In this document: positions 34,629 through 44,843 of the stretch, in pieces
Numbering within the stretch: the first letter of the stretch is position 1
Layout: every line of letters begins with the position of its first letter
Assembly (NCBI GenBank): GCA_002946415.1
Contig: NJPS01000034.1
Span: 124,001-188,000, forward strand
DNA from: Rutstroemia sp. NJR-2017a BVV2
Taxonomy: Eukaryota; Ascomycota; Leotiomycetes; Helotiales; Rutstroemiaceae
DNA: 64,000 bases
Direction: 5' to 3'
Program-made: the position numbers and the translations under genes
The notes under the pieces: generated by a model
The model's input: the letters and a program-made list of their open reading frames with translations, nothing else
Databases searched by the model: none
Told to the model about the DNA's origin: nothing

Positions 34629-35673
34629 AATGCTTGCCAAATTGCTTTATTCTCTTGGAGGTAAGCGTAACGACAGGTTTAGAGCTATTCAAGGGCACCG
34701 CCGTTGAATTCAACTGTGCAGGTGCGATTGCTTAGGTCGGGTACAGGTTTAGTCTGAAGCGTAAGCGGCTGAATCCGTCGTCAGTTACCTCTTCAAGTAC
34801 AAATGGATTCGTCGTCAAAGATTGGGCTGGCACTTAAATGGCGCCTATTCGCGGTCCGATAGAGTACGGGTTGAGTGAAACTGACTGTTGGGATATTAGG
34901 CGATTCGCATTTTTGCGCCGTCTAGATAGTATTTATTTACCGAAGGATAAAAATAGAAAAAAGAATAATATTTCTGTAAAAGAATAAGTTATATTAATAT
35001 CAATATATAGGGCGGGGGCGGGGGCTGTTTGGATCACGAACCATTTCGCTTAAGGTTACACGCAAGCTGTTGATATGCATGCAACTACAGTACACTTCTC
35101 CTGGATGAAGCCTTGGCGCATCAAGCACCCTTACTACTACTCACCACCTTCAATCTCCCAGCACTTTTCTCTGTTCACGGGTGTTTCAATGAAAGCCTGA
35201 CTTCGAGACTTCTGTGCCTCTTGCCCTCAACAACCTCCATGCGAGTGGCAAATACTGTACTCATCTAGACTCGTAAAGCTCTCAAGCTCAGTCGTATGGG
35301 CTGCACTCAGGCTAATAAATATTTGCCAATTGCATTCTCACAAGTCCCAAAATCATGCATAGAGCAATTTGGTGCATTTGGCCTCCCAAACTAATTATTA
35401 TGAAGACCAACCGTGGAAGTCCACTGCTGGAAGGCCTTTTCAGCTCTGTGCGGCGGAGTGGTCTCATCCCTCTTGTGGGTTCAATGATTTGGTGTTTGTG
35501 CCATTTCACTGGGGGCTGGACTTCTCACTGTCTACTACACTTGCAATGCATATCAGCCTGCTGCAGTGCTGCCTACTTAAACAGTCTCAGCATCCAGAAT
35601 ATATCAGCAACGCTCATCCGTTTCTTTTTCTTTCTAGGCTTCCTCTCCGCTACGCACACTCACTTCATTGGAA
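34629..35673. other. Intergenic, no gene seen
   Basis: About 1 kb. Includes an AT-rich patch (34930-35010), a G-run (GGGCGGGGGCGGGGGC near 35010) and otherwise unremarkable DNA. Confidence 0.5.
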
Positions 35674-37103
35674 ATGGATCTGATTGTAAGCATGCTGCCA
35701 CATGCCAAATTTATTCCTGGCAGGCAGCAAGTCATTAATCACGCTGTTAGAGTCGAGAGAAGAGATTTTTTGGTACAAATTGATAGAAGACATCTTCTCC
35801 GTATATACTGACAACCCTCAAAGATCTCGACTGGCTTTCTATTTGGAACTGCTATCCTTTGTGTCGTCTCTCGTCTAGCGATCCGCGTCCTTGGAAACCG
35901 AGAGATACGTTGGGATGATAGACTAATCCTTTTCGCAACGATACTATTGACTGTGGCATTCAGCGCATGTCTCAAGACACTCGACGCACTACTTAACGGA
36001 AGCGATACAAAGAGGGAAAGTGATACCTTTCCAAGAAGGGATTCCCATGCTATTGGAGGTGACTAAATGGGCAACAATCTTTGACTTCACGAACTGGACT
36101 TCTGTATATATGGTGAAGTTTGCATTCCAGTATTTCTTTCACCCTTTGATTAGAGGCATGCCGAAGAAGATCAGAACCTTGTATTGGGCAACGGTGGGTG
36201 TCGTCACTGTATCTTGGTTATATACTATCATGGTCTCTATTATTATCTGTCCGCACTTCGGTGCAGAAGCAGGTTAGTTTCTAACACTTCATTTCCTTTA
36301 AAGGTCCGAAGGACTGACTAAAAGAGTTTGCAGTCAAATGCAGCAGCAACCCCCATCAACATGTGAGAAGCTTGGTGGGCAACGTCCTTAGTACATGTAT
36401 TGACATTGTCTGCGACGTCCTGAGTATGCCTTCTCAACATTATATCTATATGATCCCGTATTCAGAGAACTTCCGCTAATTCAACCGTCTACAAGTTGTT
36501 TCCCTCCCCGTCGTCATTCTACGACAAGCCATGATGCCACTATCTCGAAAAATGTCTCTTGCTGCTATGATGTGCTTGTCAGTGGCTATGATTACATGCG
36601 CTCTCATAAGACTCATCGGGATCGTGAGCGACACTAAGCCAAACAGAGTTGGAGCTTCACCTGTGTGGTCAGCGTATTGGACTATGGTGGAAGGATGTAT
36701 TTCGCTGATCATGACCTCGGTTATTGTCATTCGTAGCGTCTTTAACACACAAACTCTTCTGGGTGATAGGGAAAGGCGGGAGAATTTATTCCAGCATCTT
36801 GGCTGATTGCTGTCTAGGTTACGACGTTCGGGGTTCTCAAGATCAAGCAGGCGCAGCCCTCGTCGGATGTCAGATGGTGACCGGCAAACACTAAATTCAA
36901 ACACACCAAAGATTGAAACTCAGACACTAACGAGAGTTACAATGAATGGTCTAAAGAGATTCATTGGTGGTGGTCATTCCAAAACCGGAAGGGAAGGCGA
37001 TACATTTCAAAGTGTGGAAAGCACCTATGTTCTGGAAGATATGGACTACCATAACATCCGAAAGAGTGAAGTAAGGGGAATTGCTTCATCCGGTCACCAG
37101 TAA
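35674..37103 (+). pseudogene. Rhodopsin-fold (SAT4-like) integral membrane protein, disrupted
   Basis: Four exons can be traced: 35674-35772, 35824-36272, 36334-36423 and 36496-37103, all with good splice sites. The conceptual protein has the usual seven membrane helices of this fungal family, with IRWDDRLILFATILLT, TKWATIFDFTNWTSVYMVKF and DVLIVSLPVVILRQA blocks. Two lesions break it: exon 2 has one extra nucleotide near 35985-35995 (frame shifts between KTLDAL and the VIPFQEG block), and an in-frame TGA at 36804-36806 precedes about 98 codons of an otherwise typical basic C-terminal tail. Exon 2 length minus one nucleotide restores every phase, supporting a single-base insertion. An assembly error could explain one lesion but less easily both. 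Confidence 0.75.
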
Positions 37104-38083
37104 GATGTTTGGACAGCTAATTATACGCTACGATTTGGTTTGGAAAGGATTTACTTGAGTTTCTGTAGGCGCTTGCGGTATTGTAACAAAATGTATTTTG
37201 GGTCCATTCTAAGTTCTCCTTCCTTAAAGAAGACTTTCAATCGAATAGACCTGTACTTCCCGTGCTCTGACAATCCTATAAGACGCTGCTAAATAACCCT
37301 GGTCGAGATATGCTGTAACACTATAAAACAATGGTCATCTCGTCGATGAAGTTTGTAGAAAGCGCACATATATGAATTAATTCGCTCAGTTTTGATACTT
37401 CGACATGCCCAGAATTTCACTTCTGAGCCGCTGCGCATCAATTCTGCTATTGGGCGGACGGTTAGAACAACATTCAGGTTACAGCCATATGCATGTGTAT
37501 TGATGCCACCACTTGGATATCTGTTCAGGAGTCGCTGAGTCGGAACACTGGGAGTCTAGGAATCTGGCCTCTGGGAGAGGTTTGGCCCACAGCATCTTTC
37601 GTATGCAAGTTGCCTATACAAACCTGAGAGGCAAGGTGCATTGCATACAACTATACTGTATGCACCATTGAACTATACTATCCGGAGAAAACTCTTATAG
37701 GCTGTACTTATTCTGATATTCAACCTGTAGTTCTTTTCTTAATGTATTACGACAAGCCTTTTAGTAGATTCTATTTCTAGCAACACTGACTTTGGCTACT
37801 CGGCCTCGGTGAGTGTATCACAAAACGGCACAGTCATTATGCAGTATTCCATCTTCATACCAGTGATACCACCGATCTTTTGAGATCCAGCAGGAGTGAG
37901 ATGATCTCTTCTATATCACCCAAATTGCACTTATTCGATACCACACCCTATCTAACCTTGGTAAACTCTCTGGATAGTCATTCATCTCTTGGAAATAAAC
38001 GACGCCGCAATATCGAGCATAGGTAGGATAGTATCCCTGTGTATGCGGGTAATTATTCCGAGATACTATTTTCGAATTATCTT
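37104..38083. other. Intergenic, no gene seen
   Basis: About 980 bp up to the target site of the copia element. No coding or repeat signal recognised. Confidence 0.5.
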
Positions 38084-38203
38084 TGTCAGAAGTGCTTAGT
38101 CATCCACACATCATAAAACTCTGTAGCGTAGATTCACAGATTCCTAGACCTTTAATGCATCCAGACTTCTACCCATGCTCCATAAATCATCATAATTCTG
38201 ACA
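38084..38203 (+). repeat. Left LTR of the copia element (120 bp)
   Basis: Nearly identical to 39635-39751; bounded by TGTCAGAA and TTCTGACA. Confidence 0.95.
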
Positions 38204-38217
38204 GGTTATGAGCCCGG
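38204..38217 (+). other. Primer binding site matching an internal part of initiator tRNA-Met
   Basis: GGTTATGAGCCCGG directly abuts the LTR. It is complementary to the anticodon stem-loop of eukaryotic initiator tRNA-Met (CAT anticodon within GGGCTCATAACC), the half-tRNA priming known from Drosophila copia. Confidence 0.7.
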
Positions 38218-38236
38218 TTGACGCAAATCAACCGGG
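38213..38236 (+). other. Perfect 9-bp stem-loop in the copia leader
   Basis: CCCGGTTGA and TCAACCGGG flank the loop CGCAAA. The 5' arm overlaps the primer binding site. Four CTTAAATCA repeats follow at about 38252-38288. Confidence 0.8.
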
Positions 38237-38251
38237 AGAATAGTCTGGATC

Positions 38252-38288
38252 GCTTAAATCACTTAAATCACTTAAATCACTAAAATCA
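38252..38288 (+). repeat. CTTAAATCA tandem repeat, four units
   Basis: Nine-bp units in the leader of the copia element, the last slightly changed. Confidence 0.8.
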
Positions 38289-38359
38289 CGTCGCTGTCGC
38301 CAAATCCAGCTTGTTTATCCCGCAGTCAACAAAACCCCTCAAAAGTCATAAACATCAAC

Positions 38360-39343
38360 ATGGCTTCAAACGCAGACAATAAGTATGCCCAAACCAAATG
38401 GGGATCAGTCCTGATATTCAACGGGGACAACTGGAACTCCTTCAAGGGCTCCTGCATGCTTGCCTTCGCAGCAGCTCGCTGCTTGGACATTGTTGAGAAC
38501 ACTGAACGAGAGCCTGATCCAAAAGATCAACGCGTTGTTGGTGTACAACTACGTAAGGATTACTTAAAGCGTATAGGATATGCTATTTCCATCCTCAGCT
38601 CGGCCGTTGCAGACAAGTTCCACCTTGACCTGCTTGAGTTCGCACGCGTTAGCGATGTCCACGGTATGTGGCAAGCTCTTCAAAGATATGATCAGACCAA
38701 TTATCCGCAATATATTGCCGAAGTACGACAGAAGTTCACTAATACTACATTCGACCCTAAAACACAGACTCTACGCTCCTTCGTCGACGAACTACAACGA
38801 CTACAACACCTCACAGCATCGAACGAATCTAGTATCGACGACAAAGAAGTCTTCCAGCAGCTGCTCAACCGTATTCCACAAGAAGCAAGCTGGCAGATAA
38901 CTAAATTCCTAGTTATCAACAGCGGACAGAGCCTCGAACAAGCGATCGTCACCCTCAGTACAAATGAGCTTCCTATTACGGCCATTACGTATAGGGCTAA
39001 TTTGTCACGCGAAAGCAATAATTACGGTAAAGGAAGCAGTCGTGCTAGAGGAGGACGCAGAGGCAGAGGAGGTCGTCGTGGCAATAGCAATCGCACTGGA
39101 GTCAACAGAGGATCTAGTCAAAGCGGTAGCTCTGCTAGAGGCAGCAGCATCTTCACTGGAGATGAGCGTGTCGGAAAGGACCAGTGCAAGTGGTGCTACC
39201 GCAAAGGACACAAAATAGAGGACTGTAGACTATTTGAGAAGGCAAAGAAGGATGTGAGAGGAGATAGAAAAGCGGAGGCAGACACCAACGAAGGAGGAGA
39301 ATCATATGTCGCTATAGAGAAGAAGCGTATGCGGATCCAATAG
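38360..39343 (+). CDS. Ty1/copia Gag protein with CCHC zinc knuckle
   Basis: A 327-residue intact ORF. The N-terminal part (LIFNGDNWNSFKGSCMLAF... and MWQALQRYDQ) is the copia-type Gag core (the domain formerly called UBN2/retrotran_gag), followed by an Arg/Gly/Ser-rich RNA-binding stretch (about residues 225-260) and a CCHC zinc knuckle C-x2-C-x4-H-x4-C (CKWCYRKGHKIEDC) near residue 275. Gag forms the virus-like particle of the retrotransposon. The last dozen codons appear to derive from the RNase H region across the internal deletion; the TAG stop falls within that part and the frame stays open for another 33 codons behind it. Confidence 0.92.
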   Translation: MASNADNKYAQTKWGSVLIFNGDNWNSFKGSCMLAFAAARCLDIVENTEREPDPKDQRVVGVQLRKDYLKRIGYAISILSSAVADKFHLDLLEFARVSDVHGMWQALQRYDQTNYPQYIAEVRQKFTNTTFDPKTQTLRSFVDELQRLQHLTASNESSIDDKEVFQQLLNRIPQEASWQITKFLVINSGQSLEQAIVTLSTNELPITAITYRANLSRESNNYGKGSSRARGGRRGRGGRRGNSNRTGVNRGSSQSGSSARGSSIFTGDERVGKDQCKWCYRKGHKIEDCRLFEKAKKDVRGDRKAEADTNEGGESYVAIEKKRMRIQ

Positions 39344-39445
39344 ATTCCTGGCAGCGAGCAGACAGCCGACATTTTGACGAAACAACTCAGCTATCCTACA
39401 TTCTGTGTGCATTTACAAGGGCTTGGATTAGATGCAGAGGTTTAA
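39344..39445 (+). pseudogene. Remnant of the copia RNase H C-terminus
   Basis: In frame with gag directly behind its TAG stop are 33 codons with the copia-type ADILTKQL ending, then TAA. This marks the 3' edge of a large internal deletion. Confidence 0.8.
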
Positions 39446-39634
39446 AATAAGCATTGGGGCACTCTTGTACTACGACGACTGCTCTTTAAGCGTCGGATCA
39501 GCTGAACTCCACAGGAGATGTGGGCGTTGCTATTTATGTCCATATGGCCGTGGGAGTTAACGAAGCCTTCAATTTTATGTTTCAGAATCGGAGCCTTCTG
39601 ATTGGTCAATCATGGATTTTGACCAATGGGGGGC

Positions 39635-39751
39635 TGTCAGAAGTGCTTAGTCATCCACACATAAAACTCTGTAGCGTAGATTCACAGATTCCTAGACCTT
39701 TAATACATCCAGACTTCTACCCATGCTCCATAAATCATCATAATTCTGACA
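39635..39751 (+). repeat. Right LTR of the copia element (117 bp)
   Basis: Lacks a 3-bp segment present in the left LTR and carries one substitution; ends TTCTGACA, followed by ATCTT. Confidence 0.95.
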
Positions 39752-40587
39752 ATCTTGCATAATGCGGGGTATCTCGAGGAGAATTGTTCTATCTTTAACC
39801 CAGCGAGATAATCATAGTTGAAGGATATTGGCTCTCAGGCCGGGCCGATATGTCTCTGTATCACTATAAGACGCATTATTACTCAATATTACAACCTTAG
39901 AAGCAGCGTAAGCAGCGTAGAGCTCAATCAATCTGCGAAGACCTTGAGCCTCGCTGTGCAGACCTGTGCAACTATATACTAATTACCTATCTTGGCCACC
40001 GATTACCAGAAGAATATCAAGTAACGAGTTTACAGCCCTAGTTGTCTTCTAGATTGATCTCGATCTCGGACACTTCCATGTGACCTAGAAGGCAAGGACG
40101 TACCACTGAGGCGAGTTCAGGGATCGTAATGCGAGGGTTTACATTGGTCGCGATGGTTTTGGCGGCTGTTAGATCGATTATGCTTTTACCAGCGAATGTA
40201 GAAACCAGATTAGCAATGTAGTTGTGGATCTCTACATCAGGGGGATACTAAGTAAGAGTGAAGGGTCATGGTTAATTTTCATGGAAGAATGCAGTTGGGA
40301 AGAAAAGGTGGAATGGAAGCCAAGCGTGCTGTCGCGGTAATCCAATCTCCCTAGCCACCTAATCTAGCCACACTCAATTTCACTTATAGTTTCAACCTCT
40401 TCTTCACTTGAATACCTTTTCTACAACACAAAGACTTTTAACTTAGAAAAACAATTTCGAGGTATTTGCGCTGTTGCATGATATATTCTAACTTTTGATA
40501 CTTTGCAGTTTCAGTCAAAGCCTCTTCTATTGCAACTTCGCTTTCAGAATCAACAAGTACTTTCAACTACAAGCAATATCCAGAACT
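39752..40587. other. Intergenic with a coding-like minus-strand fragment
   Basis: About 840 bp. Apart from the fragment at 40038-40247 nothing is recognised. Confidence 0.5.
40038..40247 (-). other. Coding-like fragment of unknown origin
   Basis: On the minus strand a frame of 69 codons begins after a plausible acceptor (CTTACTTAG) and ends at TAG (40040-40038). It reads as balanced protein (STFAGKSIIDLTAAKT..., NPRITIPELASVV). No upstream exon with an ATG in phase could be found, so it is a candidate gene remnant or the end of an unrecognised gene. Confidence 0.3.
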
Positions 40588-41247
40588 ATGGGTACCTGGG
40601 TTGTCTTTTGCACTGCTCAGATACCCTCTGAGGTACGCCAGACAATTTTCCTATACTTTGTATTTATACTGAAAATTTTCTAGACACTTGAGGCTTTCCA
40701 GACTCAGTCAACAAGACCCACAAGTGCACCTCCTACACCCTGGATCCTTCAACAAAATCTATCGGAAGGTGTTCATGGACCCGAGCTTTCTAATCCAGCT
40801 CCGTCATTCATAACTGGCTTCAAAGATGTATCACCTACTACCCTCCAAACATTTATAAAAGAGAACCTTGAGGGCCAGTACGATTTTCCCAACTTCAGGG
40901 GTAATATCGAATGGGATGAATTTGTTGTTTTAGATAAGCGAAGTGCAAAAGATAATACCTGTTTAGTCTATCACCGCTTACAATACATGCCTGAGGGTTC
41001 GGCGGAGGATGAATGGGATAAGGAGAAGCTGATCTATGAGTGGAAGGTCTGGCGCGTTAAGTTTTTGGTGGCTTGGCAGTTAGTTGCGGGTTTAAGTATG
41101 GGTGATGATGTCGAGTTCAGTATTTGGGAGGATGAGAAGAAAGCATACACGGATGAAAATGGGGTTTTACAGTTGCCATATCTCGAACAAGATAAGTCCG
41201 AGTACCCGGATCTAGAAGACCGTGTACCATGGGGGCCAGGTAATTAG
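40588..41247 (+). CDS. Uncharacterised acidic fungal protein
   Basis: Exons 40588-40632 and 40684-41247 (51-nt intron, GTACGC donor, TTTCTAG acceptor) give 202 residues. I do not recognise a family with certainty. Residues 1-15 (MGTWVVFCTAQIPSE) are hydrophobic but too short for a clear signal peptide. The middle (WDEFVVLDKRSAKDNTCLVYH) recalls strand-turn patterns in fungal DUF6924-type proteins; this is a weak impression. The C-terminal half is helical and acidic (YEWKVWRVKFLVAWQLVAGLSMGDDVEF). It lies in a decaying accessory region but its own frame is intact. Confidence 0.6.
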
Positions 41248-41310
41248 GAATGGACTACTTGGGGTCCTAGACGATAGATATGATATCTATAATAGATATT
41301 TATATATATA

Positions 41311-41400
41311 GTTTCAGCGGCCCCGTAGAGAGAAACAACAACTATTCCCACATTTAGGGCATTCATTTGATGGCTATATCGCAGCTCCGCAGAGCCTCGA
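41311..41400. mobile_element. Decayed MITE fragment (copy F)
   Basis: ATTTAGGGCATTCATTTGA and its surroundings resemble the interior of copy B in the same orientation, with a GAGAGAAACAAC end. TIRs and duplication are not recognisable. Confidence 0.35.
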
Positions 41401-41702
41401 GGTCAACTACAGGATCCCATTTCCAGCTACACATGGAGTAAGAGTGATCTCAGGCCTTGTGATCACGTCTCATTTCGTGTACGGAGGTACCGTTCTAAGT
41501 TGTCACTTTCTCGGCACTTTCCTGGCTTTAGGTATACTTATACCAAAGTTCTTGTAAAGTATTAGGAGATACAAGGGGAAAGCAACGATATTAGCAAGCA
41601 GCCAGACATATCTAAGTGCGTACCAACAAGCGCTCTTCCCGAAGAAATACCGACCGTGGCTCTTTGGCAGTCAACGCCCGGACATACGTCTAGGCGACTT
41701 CC

Positions 41703-42430
41703 TCAGTCGAATGACAAAAGGAGCCCATTAATATACACACGATAGGACCAGTCCCAAGGTCGCGTTCGGGGAGCTCCAGGCGTAAAAGCACCGATCTCAA
41801 CTTCAGGGATGGCAATATCAATAGATGAAGCCAGTTTGTGGGTGCAGATCATACTGAGGACTTTTAACTTCCTGTAGCGCTGGCAGTACGATAGAGCGTT
41901 GGGGTCGTTATAGCTTTCTGGAACCTCGCGAGCGGCTTTTCCAGTAAGAATCTCCTCAAGCGAGTAGCCCTCAGACGTGACATTCAGTAGTCCACCCGGG
42001 CGGAAATTAGGAGAGGAACAGCCTCGTCCAAGAACAGTGAGTAGAGAGTGAGAGGTATAAGAAGCAAGGTGGTTCACTTGCAGGTGAGGCACGAATGAGT
42101 CTGCTAATTGGGCGAATTGAGGGTGCCAGACGCCGGCATTGAGGACTGCGATATCCAGCGATTAGGGTAGGAGCAAGCGCTCGAATGAAATCACGGATCG
42201 ACTGGCATGACTCCATCTCGAGGCGTTACCCATCGATCCGAGGCTTTTTGCTTCTGTCATTTGGCGGGCTTCTGAAAGATCTCTTCGAGGGCCTGCTGCC
42301 CAAGCTCGAGGTCTCGCGCGATGATGGTGAGACGGGTGCAGGGTGTTGCGAGAATCTTAGCGAGTTGAAGCCCACAACCGGAGCTGACACCCACTATAAG
42401 TGCTGTGCGACCTTTGAAAGCCTAAAGTTC
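41703..42430 (-). pseudogene. Short-chain dehydrogenase/reductase, disrupted
   Basis: Three minus-strand segments in different frames add up to an SDR: a Rossmann start FKGRTALIVGVSSGCG (about 42430-42390) running to an early TGA near 42260; then LEMESCQSIRDFIRALAP; then LDIAVLNAGVWHPQFAQL through NVTSEG and a YRKLK active-site-like motif to 41703. At least two frame changes and one stop separate them. The glycine motif and the NAG block are those of classical NAD(P)-dependent SDRs. A degraded N-terminal part may extend to about 42690. Confidence 0.75.
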
Positions 42431-43100
42431 TGATGATTGAAGGGATTTGGATCGAGTAGTGCGGTTCTTTCACATAAGCGGAAGCGGTCCATCTCTGGCG
42501 AATGCGAAAAGTTTCGGATGCAGACTTGGGCTCTCCTAGTTTTCATGAGCTGCTTCTTCGTCTTTGTGTGTGTAGATATCGCTAGGGATCTTCTGAATGG
42601 CGGTCAATTGAGCGGTTGATACTTTTGCAGCTTCTGCGTAACATGGAATCGCTGGTCTAGAAACATTCGGTGGTTCGTTTAGCATCTTTACTGGGGCAAG
42701 CCATCTATGGGAGAGAGATTGGTAAGAGCGGCTCCTTCGACGGATGGCTGTTGGAAAGCAATCGCATGAGTGCTATACTCCAAGTTGTCATTGCTTCCCT
42801 GGTTCACCCTTCTTTTTGCTGGACAAGTTTATTGTCTCATAAAGTCGGTTTCTTCTTCCTGAATCATGCGAAATATTTCCGAACTATTTCCTACACTACT
42901 GGTGTATGATCGACCATAGTATGCGCGAGATCTACCACTCTGACATGCATGCCGGTTGTCTTCCGGCTTTGATGATCTGATTTCTAGATAATAAATATCA
43001 AACAACCGCCTGCTTGAATCCATCACAAACGAAATCAGGCTTTCAATAATCTCATACAAACTTTCCGTCCACGACCTCCATCGCAATCTTACCTGCAATC
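42431..43100. other. Intergenic; possible N-terminal remnant of the SDR pseudogene and flavin-reductase promoter
   Basis: About 670 bp. The minus strand near 42440-42690 is partly open and may be SDR remnant; the rest is the promoter of the next gene. Confidence 0.4.
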
Positions 43101-43948
43101 ATGGTTTACTACGAGCCCGGAGTTACCCCACACGGTCTTCCCCGCAATCCATTCAAAGTGAGTATCACGATGAGCCCTCCTTCACGTTACATATTTCTAA
43201 TCCGACTACCAAAGGCATGCGTAGTCCCCCGACCAATAGGATGGATTTCCACCCGGTCCGCCAACGGCAAAGATAATCTCGCACCCTACAGGTATACCAT
43301 CTATTCACAATCTATATAACGTCTCAATACTAATCACTATCTAGTCAATTCAACAACCTAACCTTCGACCCTCCATATGTCATGTTCTCCGCCAACCAAA
43401 CCCACGAAAATGAGCGCAAAGACACCACCGTCAACGCCGAAACCACCGGCTCCTTCGCCTGGAACATCTGCACCTGGGATCTCCGCCACGCCATGAACGT
43501 CACTTCGGAACAACTCCCCTACGGCACCGACGAATTCCAGTCCGCAGGTCTGGAAAAAGTAATGACCAACACGCTCAAGCATCCCGTCCCAATGGTAGCG
43601 AACTCTCCCATCCGCTTCGAATGCACGTACTACACCACTCTCCGTCTACCAGGAAACCCACCAATGGGCACAGTCGATGTGATTATTGGACGTGTGGTCG
43701 GCGTACATATCGCGGACTCGGTGCTGACGGATGGGCTGATTGATTTGAAGAAGGTGCAGCCGGTGGCGAGGTGCGGGTATCATTCGTATACAGTTGTGAG
43801 GGAGACATTTGAGATGGGACCGCCGGGTGATGGGAAGATGGCTTATGGGTTGGAGGGGAGTGCGGAGGCGAATTCGGAGGAGCAGGCGACGAGGGAGAAG
43901 AAGGGGGTGGGTGCTGGGAATGTGGAGGATTTGGAGGTGAAAGTTTAG
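43101..43948 (+). CDS. Flavin reductase-like FMN-binding split-barrel protein
   Basis: Exons 43101-43157, 43215-43291 and 43345-43948 (introns of 57 and 53 nt) give 245 residues. The spliced N-terminus carries the family motif ACVVPRPIGWISTRSANGKDNLAPYSQFNNLTFDPPYVMFS, typical of DIM6/NTAB flavin reductase-like proteins that bind FMN and NAD(P)H. A later block (VIIGRVVGVHIADSVLTDGLIDLKKVQPVARCGYHSY) completes the split barrel. The C-terminal 30 residues are acidic, low-complexity and G-rich in DNA. The family supplies reduced flavin to monooxygenases or acts as an oxidoreductase; the partner is unknown. Confidence 0.9.
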
Positions 43949-44423
43949 GAGGGAAAGGTGGTGAGCTTGGGAGGTAGGCTGTTGTTGTAGATATTGCATA
44001 TGATATAGATACACTTACTGTCAGTAATCACGCTACCAATTATATTCGATTTAACTTGGGTGGACTGCTTGTTGCTAGGTCTCGAGGTCATGATCATCGA
44101 ACTTATGCTCCTTCTCCATTCGAGGAAGCACTCGCTAACTTGGAAAACAATGTACTGTTCTGATTGTTCTACTAAGAATGAGATAACATACTGCAAATGA
44201 TCTCTTCAGGGGGACCCGAAATATCGTAATACATCACCTATCGGGAGTCTTTCGGATAGCAATACCGATCTATGGTCTCTGTGGTGGAGAGATTGTTATT
44301 CTTGAGCAGTGTGGTGAATCGGGCGATACTTCATTTCAATCTTCCTTTTTTGTGTTTCACGTCTTTCCATGTGACCACTTACACCCCATCATAAAGTACA
44401 TAGCCCTCCTATCGACACCAGTT
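43949..44423. other. Intergenic, no gene seen
   Basis: 475 bp between the flavin-reductase gene and the start of the duplicated HET-promoter block. Confidence 0.5.
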
Positions 44424-44843
44424 CAGAACTATAATAAGAATATAGCCCGTCTATCAGTTTGTTAGAAAAGACGTTATACTAAATCCTCTTCCTACCGCAC
44501 CTCCCTTCAACAAAACAAGCACAGTGTTCTTATTTCCAACTCCCTTGCTTATACTTCTCACTATGGGGCTCCGTCCTCCCTCCCTTCAACCACCAAGCGC
44601 CTCCATGCAAGCCCCCCTCTTCGGCGTAGAAAAAATCGGCTAATTTAGGACAATATATTGCAGCTGGTTACTAATATCAAATAAATATTCTAAACACTCT
44701 AGGATATTATAATGTTTTCATTGTCCAAATGTCTTTTAGGTAATATTCTCGGCCTGTTATTTCTGACCCGGAGAGCCCCCCATCCACCACCACCAATCAG
44801 CCACCTCACCGAAGGCGCCTGCCGTGGCACCAACACCCGCACC
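44424..44843 (+). repeat. Truncated duplicate of the HET-gene promoter and N-terminal coding sequence
   Basis: From CAGAACTATAATAAGAA (44424 on) this block parallels 46385-46800 upstream of the HET gene, including CAACAAAACAAGCA and CAACCACCA stretches. It ends with 35 bp (44809-44843) nearly identical to coding positions 47317-47352 of the HET gene. The intervening HET sequence has been deleted, and MITE copy C is inserted in the promoter part. Confidence 0.75.
44617..44775. mobile_element. MITE copy C (159 bp, TSD CCCCC)
   Basis: Starts CTCTTCGGCGTAGAAAAAAT and ends GGCCTGTTATTTCTGACCCGGAGAG-like right TIR; flanked by CCCCC at 44612-44616 and 44776-44780. Interior aligns with copies A, B and E. 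Confidence 0.88.

Larger units (their letters stand above)
38084..39751 (+). mobile_element. Non-autonomous Ty1/copia LTR retrotransposon with gag only (TR-GAG-like)
   Basis: A complete 1668-bp element bounded by 120- and 117-bp LTRs and a perfect 5-bp target duplication ATCTT (38079-38083 and 39752-39756). Both LTRs start TGTCAGAA and end TTCTGACA. It has a primer binding site, a leader hairpin, an intact gag ORF with zinc knuckle, and a 33-codon remnant of the RNase H C-terminus; protease, integrase and reverse transcriptase are missing. A short G-rich polypurine tract (AATGGGGGG) ends at 39633 just before the right LTR. The LTRs differ by one 3-bp indel and one substitution, suggesting fairly recent insertion. 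It must depend on a full-length relative for transposition. Confidence 0.93.
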
